Part shown: positions 9,764-22,244 of the stretch, one piece after another
Layout of the letters: every line of letters begins with the position of its first letter
Numbering within the stretch: the stretch's first letter is position 1
Assembly (NCBI RefSeq): GCF_001642955.1
Contig: NZ_LWSK01000065.1
Coordinates: forward strand, 1-33,253
DNA: 33,253 nt
Direction: 5' to 3'
Origin: Rubripirellula obstinata
Lineage (GTDB): Bacteria > Planctomycetota > Planctomycetia > Pirellulales > Pirellulaceae
Position numbers and translations under genes: made by a program
The notes under the pieces: model-generated
Told to the model about the DNA's origin: nothing
Database searches by the model: none
The model's input: only the letters and a program-made list of their open reading frames with translations

Positions 9764-12700
9764 ATGTCTGCTTCGGTAAGCCCCCTTCGTGCCCCCACCG
9801 GTAGCCCCCAATTTCCCAAGCTGGAAAAGGAAGTCCTGGAATTCTGGGAAGACAACGGCATCTATCAACAATCACTGGATCGCCGTGCCGACGGACCACA
9901 ATTTGTTTTCTACGAAGGACCACCGACGGCCAACGGAATGCCGCACCCAGGCCACTGTTTGACCCGCAGCATCAAGGACGTATTTCCGCGTTACAAAACG
10001 ATGCAGGGTTTTCGCTGCGAACGTAAAGCGGGTTGGGACACGCATGGGTTGCCTGTTGAAGTCGAAGTCGGCAAGGAATTGGGCATCCACAGCAAGGAAG
10101 AGATCGAAGCCTACGGAATCGAACCTTTCATCCAAAAGTGCCAGTCCAGCGTTTGGCGGTACATGCAGCAATGGCAAACGCTGACGCAGCGGTTGGGTTT
10201 CTGGGTCGATCTTGACGAGGCGTATGTTACTTATCACCAAAGTTACGTTGAATCGGTTTGGTGGAGCCTGAAGACGTTGTTTGATCGTGGGTTGCTGTAT
10301 CAAGGTCACAAGATCGTTTGGTGGTGGGCGCAGGGCGGGACTGCTTTGTCAGCCGGCGAAGTCGGACAGGGCTACCGCGAAGTCGCCGACCCAAGTGTGT
10401 ATGTGCTGTTTCCGTTGGTGGATCATCCTGGCCGATCGTTGGTCGTCTGGACCACGACACCATGGACATTACCCAGCAACATGTATGCGGCCGTCCATCC
10501 AACCGCCGTGGAATACTCGGTCGTCAAGGACGAAGAAACCGGACAAGAACTAGTGCTTGCATCGGCGCTGGTGGAAACGATCGCCGCGAAACTGAAACGC
10601 GAACTACCGGTCGTCGAAACGGTGTCCGCCGAATCGTTGATCGGCCAGCGATACGAGCCACCGTTCCCCGATTTTCATCAAGCGACCGGCGACCCGGTTG
10701 GCAAACTTGTCGGCGGCGAAACCCAATCCAAATACTGGCGAGTCGTTGCGGCTGATTTTGTCACCACCGAATCGGGCAGCGGAATCGTTCACCAGGCTCC
10801 TGCGTTTGGTGAAGTCGATTACGACGTTTTGATCGATCAACAAAAGCTGTTTGTTGACGGCGATGGACCGGAACTGCTTTGTGCAGTCGGTCCCGATGGC
10901 AAGTTCACCGACGCATTTGCCGAGATGAAAGGCGTGTGGGTCAAAGACGCCGACAAACCGATTTCACGCAAACTGAAAGAGAACGGAAGGCTTCTGTTTT
11001 TAGAACAATACCTTCACGACTATCCATTTTGCTGGCGAGCGAGCGAGGATCCGTTGATCCAGTATCCGCGTGAAAGTTGGTTCGTTCGCACGACTGAGTT
11101 CAAGGATGAAATGCTGGCCAATAACGCAAAAATCGGTTGGCAGCCTGGGCACATCCAAGACGGTCGATTCGGAAACTTCTTAGCGTCAAACGTTGACTGG
11201 GCTTTATCGCGCGAGCGTTTTTGGGGCACGCCGCTGCCGATCTGGGTTTGTCAAGAAACCGGCCAAATGGAAGCGATCGGATGCTACGACGAATTGCTTG
11301 CCAAGCCGGATGTTCAGGGCACCGAAGTCTGGGCAAAGGCAAAGGCCGAGAACCCAGAGTTGGTTGATGACCTGCGAGTCCACAAACCTTACATCGATGC
11401 CGTCACTTACGCTTCGCCGTTTTCCGATGGTGCAAGGATGCAGCGAGTGACCGAGGTGATCGATTGCTGGTACGACAGCGGCGCGATGCCGTTCGCCCAG
11501 TGGGGTTATCCGCACCAAAACGCCGACCGTTTCCTGGACCAGTTCCCCGCCGACTTCATCAGCGAGGCCTTGGATCAGACGCGTGGTTGGTTCTACAGCC
11601 AGTTGGCGATCAGCACGATGTTGTTCGGCAAGGATTCACCCAATCCGATCGCAGCGAAAGACGGTTTGGAAACGCCCAAGTACGATTACCCGCATCCGTT
11701 CCGCAACTGCATTGTTCTGGGTTTGATGTTGGGTGAAGACGGCAAGAAGATGTCCAAGAAGGACAAGAACTTTCGCGAGCCCAACGAGATCTTTGACAAG
11801 TATGGTGCCGATGCGCTGCGATGGTTTTTCTTTAGCAAACAAACGCCCTGGACTGCGATCCAATACAAAGAGCAGGCGATCAAGGATTCGATTCCCGAAT
11901 TCCTGTTGCGGCTTTGGAACGTTTTCAGCTTCCTAACCATCTACGCCGAAATCGACGGCTTCGATCCGACCACCGCGACCGCCGCCGATGATCAATTGTC
12001 GCCATCATCACTGGCTTCGGCACCAGGCTATCGCGACGCCAGCGAGCGTAGTGAGATCGACCGCTGGATTTTGTCTGAACTGAATCAGACGATTGCAACC
12101 GTGACCGAGCGGATGGACGCGCTGGACAACTACAACGCTTGCCGCGCGATCACCGGGCTGGTTGATGGGCTTAGCAATTGGTTTGTTCGCCGAAGTCGCG
12201 ATCGTTTCTGGGCCAAGGACACTGATTCGCAAGACAAAAACGATGCGTACTGGACGCTGTACGAAAGCTTGTTGGAAGTCACCAAGCTAGTGGCTCCGTT
12301 CGTGCCGTTTCTATCGGAAACGTTGTGGAAAAACCTGACCAGTCCCTTCAGTGAATCTGTCCTGGGCAGCGTTCACCTGTGCGATTACCCCAAACCGATC
12401 CAAGATCGCATTGATCCTGAATTGTCCGAGTCGATGCATTTGTTGCGCGAGATTGCGTCGATGGGTCGTGCGGCACGAGCCGAAGCGAAACTGAAAGTGC
12501 GTTTGCCTTTGTCGCAAGTCGAAGTCGTGTTGACCGACGATTCACGGATCGATTGGCTGAAACAGCATGACGACTTGGTGAAGGAAGAACTGAACGTCAA
12601 AACCGTTGACTACACCACTGAAGCGGATAAATACGTTCAGTACACGGTCGTTCCCAACTTCAAACGATTGGGCCCCAAGGTTGGCAAGCAGATTCCGGCC

Positions 12701-13186
12701 GTGAAAAAGGCACTCGCCGAAGCCGATGGAAACGACCTGCTTCAAGCGATGCAGCGTGATGGGAAAGTCACGTTGGAATTGCCCGGTGGATCGGTCGATT
12801 TGGATGACCAAGATATCGAAGTTCGTTTGCAGGCTCGCGAAGGCTGGGCAGCCGCCCAAGGCAGCCGCTGCGTCGTCGTGCTGAACACCGAAGTCACCGA
12901 CGAACTCCGACGCGAAGGCATTGCAAAAGACCTGATTCGAACGATTCAAAATCAACGCAAAGAAATCCAGTGCGAGTACTTGGATCGAATCGAAGTGGCG
13001 GTCGAGACTGACATGGATGAAGTGATTCTGGCGATTAAGGAACACGGTGATCAAATCGCAAACGAGACGCTCGCCGACACCGTGACGTTAGGCACGCTTC
13101 CAGACGTGGATCCAATCGAAAATGAATACGGCCGCGTCTTCGTTCGTCGATCTAGTAGCAGTCCGGCCAGTGGCGGTGAATCTTGA
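9764..13186 (+). CDS. ileS: Isoleucyl-tRNA synthetase, long eukaryote-like type
   Basis: IleRS charges tRNA-Ile with isoleucine. The 1140-aa protein has the HIGH-type motif HPGH (61-64), the text RYKTMQGF and [14 protein letters not shown] typical of the eukaryote-like class, [10 protein letters not shown] in the editing domain and KMSKK (662-666) within [16 protein letters not shown]-terminal zinc-binding CxxC region, normal in the short bacterial type, is absent. I chose ATG 9764 because conserved sequence ([13 protein letters not shown]) begins right after it; the frame extends to an earlier start at 9614 that overlaps the divergent gene. The stop codon overlaps the purN start in the word TTGA, suggesting coupled translation. 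Confidence 0.97.
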   Translation: MSASVSPLRAPTGSPQFPKLEKEVLEFWEDNGIYQQSLDRRADGPQFVFYEGPPTANGMPHPGHCLTRSIKDVFPRYKTMQGFRCERKAGWDTHGLPVEVEVGKELGIHSKEEIEAYGIEPFIQKCQSSVWRYMQQWQTLTQRLGFWVDLDEAYVTYHQSYVESVWWSLKTLFDRGLLYQGHKIVWWWAQGGTALSAGEVGQGYREVADPSVYVLFPLVDHPGRSLVVWTTTPWTLPSNMYAAVHPTAVEYSVVKDEETGQELVLASALVETIAAKLKRELPVVETVSAESLIGQRYEPPFPDFHQATGDPVGKLVGGETQSKYWRVVAADFVTTESGSGIVHQAPAFGEVDYDVLIDQQKLFVDGDGPELLCAVGPDGKFTDAFAEMKGVWVKDADKPISRKLKENGRLLFLEQYLHDYPFCWRASEDPLIQYPRESWFVRTTEFKDEMLANNAKIGWQPGHIQDGRFGNFLASNVDWALSRERFWGTPLPIWVCQETGQMEAIGCYDELLAKPDVQGTEVWAKAKAENPELVDDLRVHKPYIDAVTYASPFSDGARMQRVTEVIDCWYDSGAMPFAQWGYPHQNADRFLDQFPADFISEALDQTRGWFYSQLAISTMLFGKDSPNPIAAKDGLETPKYDYPHPFRNCIVLGLMLGEDGKKMSKKDKNFREPNEIFDKYGADALRWFFFSKQTPWTAIQYKEQAIKDSIPEFLLRLWNVFSFLTIYAEIDGFDPTTATAADDQLSPSSLASAPGYRDASERSEIDRWILSELNQTIATVTERMDALDNYNACRAITGLVDGLSNWFVRRSRDRFWAKDTDSQDKNDAYWTLYESLLEVTKLVAPFVPFLSETLWKNLTSPFSESVLGSVHLCDYPKPIQDRIDPELSESMHLLREIASMGRAARAEAKLKVRLPLSQVEVVLTDDSRIDWLKQHDDLVKEELNVKTVDYTTEADKYVQYTVVPNFKRLGPKVGKQIPAVKKALAEADGNDLLQAMQRDGKVTLELPGGSVDLDDQDIEVRLQAREGWAAAQGSRCVVVLNTEVTDELRREGIAKDLIRTIQNQRKEIQCEYLDRIEVAVETDMDEVILAIKEHGDQIANETLADTVTLGTLPDVDPIENEYGRVFVRRSSSSPASGGES

Positions 13187-13782
13187 GTCGCCAACCCATC
13201 CCAACGGCAGTTTTTTTGAGCGGTGGTGGAAGGACGCTGTCGAACCTGATCGCACAAACCGATCTGCCCATCGACATTCGTTTGGTCATCAGCAGCAGTG
13301 CGAAAGTCCGCGGCGTGCAGATCGCGAAACAGGCCGGCATTGAAACGATCGTCGTGCCAAAGACCAAAGATTTAACCGATCAATCGTACTGCGACGCGAT
13401 GTTTGATCCTTGCGTGGCGGCGGGTATCGAGTTGGTAGTGATGGCTGGTTTTTTAAAGCATGTCATGATTCCCCAATCGTTTGAAAACAAAGTCATCAAC
13501 ATCCATCCATCACTGTTGCCCGCGTTTGGTGGCGATGGAATGTACGGAAGCCGCGTCCATCAGGCCGCGATCGATCGCGGTGTTCAGGTCAGCGGATGCA
13601 CGGTTCATTATGTTGACAATCAGTACGACAACGGCCCAATTGTTTTGCAGAAGACCTGCGAAGTAAAACCGAGCGACACTGCTGATTCCTTGGCAGCCCG
13701 AGTCTTTGAACTAGAATGCAAAGCACTGCCCGAGGCCATTCGAATGATTGCCGACGGCGAGCTTAGATCCAATGCACGCTGA
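13183..13782 (+). CDS. purN: Phosphoribosylglycinamide formyltransferase
   Basis: PurN uses 10-formyltetrahydrofolate to formylate GAR, the third step of purine synthesis. The 199-aa protein has a nucleotide/GAR-binding loop [10 protein letters not shown] (13-22), the active-site block INIHPSLLP (105-113) with Asn106 and His108, and the catalytic Asp within DNGPI (Asp149). The length is normal. It starts at TTG 13183 inside the ileS stop region (4-nt overlap), so it is probably translated by ribosomes finishing ileS. The downstream side is a repeat-filled spacer. Alternative formyltransferase families are unlikely given the GAR-type motifs. Confidence 0.95.
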   Translation: MSRQPIPTAVFLSGGGRTLSNLIAQTDLPIDIRLVISSSAKVRGVQIAKQAGIETIVVPKTKDLTDQSYCDAMFDPCVAAGIELVVMAGFLKHVMIPQSFENKVINIHPSLLPAFGGDGMYGSRVHQAAIDRGVQVSGCTVHYVDNQYDNGPIVLQKTCEVKPSDTADSLAARVFELECKALPEAIRMIADGELRSNAR

Positions 13783-13828
13783 CGGCCAGGCTCCGCTGGT
13801 CCCGCAAGCTCGGTGCCCAGTGCTGACC

Positions 13829-14034
13829 GGCCTGTTGATTAAATCGACATCTCAGCGGTTATGCTGAGCCGCTGGCTGGGCTGATGAAAATGTTAACTTG
13901 TAGCAACCCTTGAAAGTAGAAAGTAGGCCGTAGCGAGCCATAGCGAGTTACGGCGTTGCGCAAATTGCCGTAACTCGCTATGGCTCGCTACGGCCTACAT
14001 GCAGTGCGGTATGCCCGGCTTTAATCGACAGGCC
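13829..14034. repeat. MITE-like element carrying a perfect family-1 palindrome
   Basis: The arms 13923-13954 and 13967-13998 are perfectly complementary over 32 bp (family 1, loop 12 nt). They are bracketed by a second inverted pair: GGCCTGTTGATTAAA at 13829-13843 and its complement at 14020-14034, matching at 14 of 15 positions. The roughly 206-bp block is thus a palindrome with terminal inverted repeats. It has no coding content. No target-site duplication was established. Confidence 0.75.
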
Positions 14035-14257
14035 TTATCGAACAGGAGAAAACGCTGCGAAATACGGCCACGCGTATCGACGCCGGATTTCGCTCCGCTC
14101 GATACGTGTTACCAAGCGACGCTCCATTGACGGGTAGATTGCCTGATTATCGCGTTTACCACAGCAGGATTCCCACGTTTCCACCTAAAATCCATGCTGG
14201 GCAACACGGTCATTGTTAAATGATGCCTTCAATCTTTGTTAGAATAGAATAGTTAGT
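14035..14257. other. Spacer between two palindromic elements
   Basis: It holds a small imperfect hairpin (14070-14080 with 14099-14109, 10 of 11 pairing, around ACGCGTATCGA). An AT-rich stretch near 14213-14250 includes TTGTTA and TAGAAT words, which could be promoter elements for the downstream oxidoreductase, but their spacing is poor. No gene was seen. Confidence 0.35.
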
Positions 14258-14403
14258 CCCAACGCCGTGAAGAGTTTTGGTCCAGTAATAACTCATTGTT
14301 TCGTTTAACCGCGTGGGCATCGCCCCGCGCGTTTCGCCCCGCATGGACGCGCGGGGCGATGCCCACGCGGTTAAACAGTTTAAAAACTCTTCACGGCGTT
14401 GGG
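14258..14403. repeat. Nested palindromic element, family 2 (copy A)
   Basis: The outer arms 14258-14278 and 14383-14403 (CCCAACGCCGTGAAGAGTTT type) pair perfectly over 21 bp. The inner arms 14303-14331 and 14348-14376 (starting GTTTAACCGCGTGGGCATCG) pair perfectly over 29 bp around a 16-nt loop. The element ends 41 bp before the oxidoreductase ATG. It creates a misleading in-frame upstream ATG at 14313. Confidence 0.92.
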
Positions 14404-14444
14404 TTATTCCCCTCCCTTCGCATCCATCGAGAGTCCGGATCCAA

Positions 14445-15845
14445 ATGTCAGAACATCGCCAACCAAGTCGCCGTCATTTTCTGAAAAGCGTAGCCGCCAC
14501 GGGGGCTGTCCTGCCGCTGGGATCTCAGGTGATGGGGTCCGAGAAAGCCGGCCAACCGCTTGCCAATGACCGACTGGTCGTTGCGACGATTGGTCTAAGA
14601 AACCAGGGCAAGCTGATCACGAACCAAGCACGCCAGCACGCAGAAATCGCCGCGTTCGCTGATGTCGATTCAAGAGTGCTAGGTGAGAACGTTGAAATAA
14701 CGGCCGAGCAGCAGGGCAAGAAACCCGACGGTTACAAGGACTACCGAAAGATTCTGGACCGACAAGACATTGATGCCGTCTTGATCGGAGCCCCCGATCA
14801 CTGGCACACCAAGATCGCTGTCGAAGCGATGTTGTCGGGGAAGGATGTGTACTGCGAAAAACCGCTCACGTTGACGATCGACGAAGGCAAGTTGATTGAA
14901 AAGGTTGTCGATCAGACCGGTCGAGTGTTCCAAGTTGGCACGATGCAGCGGTCTGATTGTGATCAACGATTCCTGCAAGCTGTAGCAATGGTCAAGCAGG
15001 GCCGAATCGGTAAGGTCAAAAAAATTACTTGCGGGATTGATGGGATGGGTGGATCCCCCGTCATTCCGATCACTGATGTCCCGACCGGACTCGATTGGGA
15101 TTTCTGGCTTGGACCAGCACCAAAGACCGATTACCGAGCCCTGCCCAAGATGCGAGAAGGTTACGGTGGCGGAGTTCCTCTGTTCAGCAATTGCCACTAT
15201 GCGTTCCGAAATTGGCACGCCTATGCGGGTGGAAAAATGACCGACTGGGGTGCCCACCATGTGGACATTGCCTGCTGGGCAATCGGGGCGAGCGATCCTA
15301 ATCAAAGAGATAACGGAAACATCAAAGGCGCGTCAAAGATCACGCCGCTTGATTTCACGCTTCCTGTTGAACACAAGGATGGATTTCCAGTCGTCGAAGA
15401 TCAATACAACGAAGCCACAAGCTTTACGATCCAAGTCGATATGCCCGATGGGATTGAAATGATCATCACCAGCGGAGGTGATAACGGTATTTTGTTTGAG
15501 GGCACGGAGGGTCGATTCTTTGTCAATCGAGGCAAAATTGTTGGCAAGCCGGTGGAGGATTTGGTTGACAATCCTCTTCCCGAAGGCGCGTTGGAAGAGG
15601 TCTATGGTGGTGAGCTAACCAGCCACATGGCGAACTTTGTTGGAGCGATCAAATCGCGTAAGCAACCCATCGCCGACGTTTGGTCACACAACCGAATGCT
15701 GGAAATTTGCCACCTTTCCAACATCGCAATGCGTTTGGATCGAGAACTGAAATGGGATCCGACCAAACGAGAAGTCATTGGCGACGATCAAGCCAATTCA
15801 TTCCTGTCGCGTGAATACCGTAAAGGTTTTGAAATCAGCATGTAG
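14445..15845 (+). CDS. Gfo/Idh/MocA-family oxidoreductase with Tat-type signal
   Basis: This 466-aa protein begins with a twin-arginine leader (RRHFLKS at 9-15, then a mild hydrophobic stretch to about 30). A Rossmann-type NAD(P) domain follows, with GAPDHWHT (115-122) and the hallmark CEKP (137-140). The C-terminal part contains HYAFRNWHAYAGG and DWGAHHVD, typical of the large planctomycete family of secreted oxidoreductases presumed to act on sugars. The substrate is unknown. I chose ATG 14445 because an upstream ATG at 14313 lies inside a palindromic repeat and would bury the Tat motif. A hairpin terminator follows. katG begins about 160 bp downstream but probably has its own signals. Confidence 0.88.
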   Translation: MSEHRQPSRRHFLKSVAATGAVLPLGSQVMGSEKAGQPLANDRLVVATIGLRNQGKLITNQARQHAEIAAFADVDSRVLGENVEITAEQQGKKPDGYKDYRKILDRQDIDAVLIGAPDHWHTKIAVEAMLSGKDVYCEKPLTLTIDEGKLIEKVVDQTGRVFQVGTMQRSDCDQRFLQAVAMVKQGRIGKVKKITCGIDGMGGSPVIPITDVPTGLDWDFWLGPAPKTDYRALPKMREGYGGGVPLFSNCHYAFRNWHAYAGGKMTDWGAHHVDIACWAIGASDPNQRDNGNIKGASKITPLDFTLPVEHKDGFPVVEDQYNEATSFTIQVDMPDGIEMIITSGGDNGILFEGTEGRFFVNRGKIVGKPVEDLVDNPLPEGALEEVYGGELTSHMANFVGAIKSRKQPIADVWSHNRMLEICHLSNIAMRLDRELKWDPTKREVIGDDQANSFLSREYRKGFEISM

Positions 15846-15931
15846 CTTGGACGTTTCACTGTTCGATGCATGTTGTGCATGGACGGGATCCAGAGAATAC
15901 ATTTGCGGAATAGGAAGAAATCAGCGAAAAT

Positions 15932-15964
15932 AAACGAACGTCGGTAGTCCAACGTTCGTTTTAG
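15932..15964 (+). terminator. Probable intrinsic terminator after the oxidoreductase gene
   Basis: AAACGAACGT (15932-15941) pairs perfectly with 15952-15961 around a 10-nt loop and ends in a short T-run (TTTTAG). The stem is modest in GC content. It sits about 90 bp after the stop codon and 40 bp before katG. Confidence 0.55.
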
Positions 15965-18367
<2,403 letters not shown>

Positions 18368-18396
18368 GTCAGCGACTGCTGAAGATTACGAAACTG

Positions 18397-18433
18397 ATGC
18401 CGGAAACGCGAAAGCGTTTCCGGCATTTTTTTT
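18397..18433 (+). terminator. Intrinsic terminator of katG
   Basis: A 13-bp perfect stem (ATGCCGGAAACGC, 18397-18409, with 18414-18426) is closed by a GAAA tetraloop and followed by a run of eight T (18426-18433). It lies 30 bp after the katG stop. Confidence 0.95.
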
Positions 18434-18476
18434 GAACGCAATGAATTCCGTCCCGAAATAACTTCCCGGTTTCCCC

Positions 18477-18697
18477 GTAGCTGGGCCCGCCAGGATTCAG
18501 TCCACCAGAGGCTGCACCCAACGCCGTGAAAAATTTTGGTCCCGCAACAACACGAATTAGTTCGTTTAACCGCGTGGGCATCGCCCCGCGCGTTCGGCGC
18601 GGCACGACGCGCGGGGCGATGCCCACGCGGTTAAACAATTGAGAAACCTTTTTCGGCGTTGATCTGTATTCGACTGAAGCCTGGCGGCCGCAGCTAC
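18477..18697. repeat. Composite palindrome: family-2 core inside family-3 arms
   Basis: The inner arms 18564-18592 and 18608-18636 pair perfectly over 29 bp and are identical to those of the element at 14258-14403. A weaker middle pair flanks them (ACGCCGTGAA near 18521 and CGGCGTT near 18655). The outermost arms 18477-18502 and 18672-18697 (GTAGCTG, then CGCCAGG and TTCAGTC) pair at 23 of 26 positions. The outer arms match the palindrome at 25468-25535. The motif at 18450-18476 also occurs at 1430-1455. Confidence 0.9.
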
Positions 18698-18757
18698 GAA
18701 ACACTTCGCCAAAGACGGAACTTGTTTCAGGACAGTTCTTAAACAACTGACGAAGCT

Positions 18758-21535
18758 CTAACCGCTTGTTCGCATTCCCGCTGCGATTCCGTTGATGGTC
18801 AACCGAGTCAGGTGTCGTAGGTCTGCTGGGACCTCTTCGGGGCTTTCGGCTTCGTGGCAACGTTTCAGCAATTGAACTTGAATCAAGTTCAGCGGATCGA
18901 TGTATCGATTGCGAACCCGGATCGATTCTTTCAACCAAGGTGTTCCATCGAGCAGGTCGTCCATTCCGGTAAGCGTTAGGACGCCGGTTCGAGTCTTGCT
19001 GAATTCGTCCGATACCATCGCAGCAATCGTCGCCAGCGAAGGACTGCCGTCCGCCAACTTGGAATAGTGATCCGAGATTCCAAGATCCGTTTTCGCGAGC
19101 GCCAATTCTGCGTTGTCGATGCAAGCTCGGAAGAAAGGCCAATCTTGATACATCTTTTTGAGTTCAGCACACTTGGTTTCGTCTTTTAGCATCGTCCCAA
19201 GTGCGGTTCCCAAACCGTACCAAGCCGGAATTAGGCATCGTGATTGAGTCCACGAGAAAACCCATGGAATCGCACGCAGGTCCGACAGGCTTGCGCCACC
19301 GCGACGACGGGAAGGCCGCGAACCGATCGGCAATTGTTCAATTTCTGACACGGGCGTGACTAGGCGAAAAAACTGCACAAAGCCATCGTGTTCCACCAAT
19401 TCGCGATACTTGGTGTGCGACGCATCGGCCATTTGGTCGATGCAATCACACCAGGATTGTGGATCGGGTTCGCTGGGTTTTCCCGAGGCCAACATCGATG
19501 ACCAGATGACTTGTTCGAGGTGTCGGTGAGCGATTTCGGGATCGTCGTATCGATCCGCAAGCACTTCGCCCTGCTCGGTAATCCGAAAGGCTCCGCGAAA
19601 CGTTCCCGCCGGCAAGGAAAGAATACTGCGAGCAGCCGGCCCACCACCGCGACCAAGCGATCCGCCGCGACCGTGAAAGAAGGTCAATAAAACGTCATGC
19701 TTGGACGCCAATTCGACGAGTTCTTTTTGAGCCTGATGCAATGCCCAGCAAGCCGAAAGATAGCCGCCATCTTTGGTGCTGTCGGAATAGCCCAACATGA
19801 TCTGCTGTTCATTTTTCTGTGCGGCCAAATGATCACGATAGGGTTTCGCCGCCAGCATGCCTTCCAAAATGCCCGGACCATGATGCAAGTCATCGATCGT
19901 TTCAAACAGCGGAACAATGGGAAGATGAAATTGATGCTGAATCGAAGTGCTGCGAGTTTGTTTCCATAGCCACAGAACCGTCATCACGTCACTTGGTGCG
20001 GCCGTCATGCTGATCACATGGCCACCGATCGCATCTGAACCAAACGCATCGACGACGCGGTGCATCAGATCGAAAAGCTGCAACGTGTCGTCGGTGATCG
20101 GAGCCAGTTCGTCGGCATCCATGTGGATCGTTTTTTCGATCGAATTTAGAATCGTCTGAGTTCGCTGGGGTTCGTCCAACGACGCCGGGTCTTCGCAAAT
20201 GCTGCTTTTGATCAGCAGTTCATCCAGTACTTCTTTGTAAACGCGAGCATCTTGGCGAATGTCCAACTTTGCCAAGTGAAAGCCAAACGCTTCGATCCGG
20301 CGCTGCCAAATCTCAACTTCCTCGGCAATCAGATCTCCGCTAACCCCACCAGCAACCGCCCGTTGCAAAACAGCAACATCGTCCCCAAGTTCATTTGCAT
20401 CTGCGTAGGCACCCGGCGGTAATTCTTCGTCGTCAAGCGATACCTGACGCGTTTGTTCAAGTCGCCATTTGATGATCGAAAGCCAGCGTCGGCAAAGTTC
20501 GGCGGGTGGAAGTGCGTTGAGCTGTTCTTTCAACGGTGGCCAAATTTTGGTTGCCGCATCAATCGCGTCGGACAAGTCTTGCCGCGTATTGCTTCGGCGG
20601 TACGACAAGCTGAGTGAATCAAAAAGTTCGTGACAGGCGGCTAGATGAAAGTCCATCGCAGCATCTCGCAGCCACTGGAACGTTTGCTGGGTCACTTCGG
20701 CGGTTACGCCCGGGTGTCCGTCGCGGTCGCCGCCGATCCATGAACCAAAGGTCAGGCATGGACGCGTGATTTTCACAGCATCGCCAAAGTTTTCTTCGAT
20801 GCCTCGGTGCATTTCCTCCATGATCTTTGGAACTTCATTCCAAAGCACAGGCTTGATGGAAAGGCCTCGGTTGACTTCGTTGATCACCGAAGGCTTCCAC
20901 GGGCGAATGAAGTCGGTTTGCCAAAGTTTGGAAAGCTCGGATCGAAGCTGGCGTTGAACTTTTTCCTTCTGCATTGGCATGATGTCGTCGCTGTAACTTG
21001 CCAACAATTCGCGAAGCCGAGTCAGCTTGCGTCGAACACTGCGACGTTTCGCGTCGGTTGGGTGAGCGGTAAAGACCAATTCGATTTGCAGATGATTGAG
21101 TACCTGCTGCATTTGATCGGCAGTGATGCCCGATTTTTTTAGTTGCGCGATCGCACCACGAATCGATTCTTGCTTTGGCTGTGGATACGCTTGTTTTGCC
21201 CGATCAGACAACACACGAATGCGTTGACGGTCTTCGGTCAAATTCAATAGATCCATAAAAATGCTAAAGGAGCGAATCACGACTCGCAGTTGGTCGTCGG
21301 ACAGTTCACTGATAAAGTCCACCATCTGCGTTTCCGCGTCGTCGGTTCCGCTCCGGCGATCCCAGGCCAGTTTTCTGACTCGTTCGACGACTTGAAACGT
21401 TTCTTCGCCGGCAAGTTCACGAACGGTTTCACCGAGCATCGATCCAATAAATGCGATCTCGCCTCGAAGTGAGCTTTCTTCTTTTCCTTGCTCCAGTGCG
21501 GTCTGGGCATCTTTGGAAGTTGATTGTGATGGCAT
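18758..21535 (-). CDS. ppc: Phosphoenolpyruvate carboxylase
   Basis: PEP carboxylase adds bicarbonate to PEP to give oxaloacetate, replenishing the TCA cycle. The 925-aa length is normal. The catalytic histidine is His158 in FTAHPTDAKRRS. Also present are GGDRDGHPGVT, MLGYSDSTKDGGYL (about 580-594), FFHGRGGSLGRGGGP (about 618-632) and IPWVFSWTQSR. The C-terminus ends GIAAGMRTSG, a slight variant of the usual MRNTG ending that contributes to the active site. The start is ATG 21535, and the gene is divergent from coaD across about 200 bp. Regulation is not visible in the sequence. The enzyme links directly to enolase, encoded at the start of the window. Confidence 0.98.
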   Translation of the reverse strand: MPSQSTSKDAQTALEQGKEESSLRGEIAFIGSMLGETVRELAGEETFQVVERVRKLAWDRRSGTDDAETQMVDFISELSDDQLRVVIRSFSIFMDLLNLTEDRQRIRVLSDRAKQAYPQPKQESIRGAIAQLKKSGITADQMQQVLNHLQIELVFTAHPTDAKRRSVRRKLTRLRELLASYSDDIMPMQKEKVQRQLRSELSKLWQTDFIRPWKPSVINEVNRGLSIKPVLWNEVPKIMEEMHRGIEENFGDAVKITRPCLTFGSWIGGDRDGHPGVTAEVTQQTFQWLRDAAMDFHLAACHELFDSLSLSYRRSNTRQDLSDAIDAATKIWPPLKEQLNALPPAELCRRWLSIIKWRLEQTRQVSLDDEELPPGAYADANELGDDVAVLQRAVAGGVSGDLIAEEVEIWQRRIEAFGFHLAKLDIRQDARVYKEVLDELLIKSSICEDPASLDEPQRTQTILNSIEKTIHMDADELAPITDDTLQLFDLMHRVVDAFGSDAIGGHVISMTAAPSDVMTVLWLWKQTRSTSIQHQFHLPIVPLFETIDDLHHGPGILEGMLAAKPYRDHLAAQKNEQQIMLGYSDSTKDGGYLSACWALHQAQKELVELASKHDVLLTFFHGRGGSLGRGGGPAARSILSLPAGTFRGAFRITEQGEVLADRYDDPEIAHRHLEQVIWSSMLASGKPSEPDPQSWCDCIDQMADASHTKYRELVEHDGFVQFFRLVTPVSEIEQLPIGSRPSRRRGGASLSDLRAIPWVFSWTQSRCLIPAWYGLGTALGTMLKDETKCAELKKMYQDWPFFRACIDNAELALAKTDLGISDHYSKLADGSPSLATIAAMVSDEFSKTRTGVLTLTGMDDLLDGTPWLKESIRVRNRYIDPLNLIQVQLLKRCHEAESPEEVPADLRHLTRLTINGIAAGMRTSG

Positions 21536-21736
21536 GCTGACGTTGTTTTTTTTGCTGGGAAACGGAAAACTTGGCCCTAGTCTAATTTTGCTGAGGCAAT
21601 CATGGGACCGGACGACTGAATTATGCAGTGAGGGCGAACAAAGCCACCGTGGTCGCGTTACAATGTCGATCCAAGCAACTCTGCGATGCTTACGTACCCG
21701 CTTCCTATCTCCTTAGTTTTTGACCAAGACTCGCCG

Positions 21737-22231
21737 ATGCCAACTCGTACTGCTGTTTACACCGGATCCTTCGACCCCGTTACGCTGGGGCACTTGCACA
21801 TCATTGAACGATCGGCCCCTCTGTTTGACCGGTTGGTGATTGGCATTGGAATCAATAGCGAAAAGAAATCGCTTTTCGATCCGCACCAACGCGTCGATCT
21901 GATGCGGCAAGTCACCGGCAAGCTTGGAAACGTTCACATCGAAACGTTCGAAGGCCTGGCGGTTGATTTTGTTCGCAGCGTCGATGCACACGTGATGATT
22001 CGCGGAATTCGTCCGCTGACGGATATCGCTGGCGAATTCACCATGATGATGGCCAACCATCAATTGGATCCGGGCATCGAAACGTTGTTCTTGATGGCGG
22101 CCGATCGCTTTGCCCACGTCAGCAGTTCGTTGCTGAAACAAATTGCGGCGCTTAGCGACGATGACGAACAGCTTGCCAAGTTTGTGCCTCGGGAAATCAT
22201 CGCACCTCTGCGTCAGCGGATGCAGCGTTAA
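21737..22231 (+). CDS. coaD: Phosphopantetheine adenylyltransferase
   Basis: CoaD transfers AMP from ATP to 4'-phosphopantetheine, the penultimate step of coenzyme A synthesis. The 164-aa protein has YTGSFDPVTLGHL (8-20) with the nucleotidyltransferase TLGH (16-19), IRGIRPLTD (phosphopantetheine/ATP contact) and the HVSSSLLKQIA segment equivalent to the ISSSLVKE-like motif. I chose ATG 21737, which begins directly before the conserved strand; an earlier start at 21686 would add 17 unconserved residues. The stop is 13 bp from the end of the convergent DUF1501 gene. Confidence 0.96.
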   Translation: MPTRTAVYTGSFDPVTLGHLHIIERSAPLFDRLVIGIGINSEKKSLFDPHQRVDLMRQVTGKLGNVHIETFEGLAVDFVRSVDAHVMIRGIRPLTDIAGEFTMMMANHQLDPGIETLFLMAADRFAHVSSSLLKQIAALSDDDEQLAKFVPREIIAPLRQRMQR

Positions 22232-22244
22232 GACAGACCGGCGT

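Noticed and set aside
14213-14250. Sigma-70-type promoter (TTGTTA with TAGAAT)
   Set aside because: The spacing of about 21 nt is too long for a confident call.
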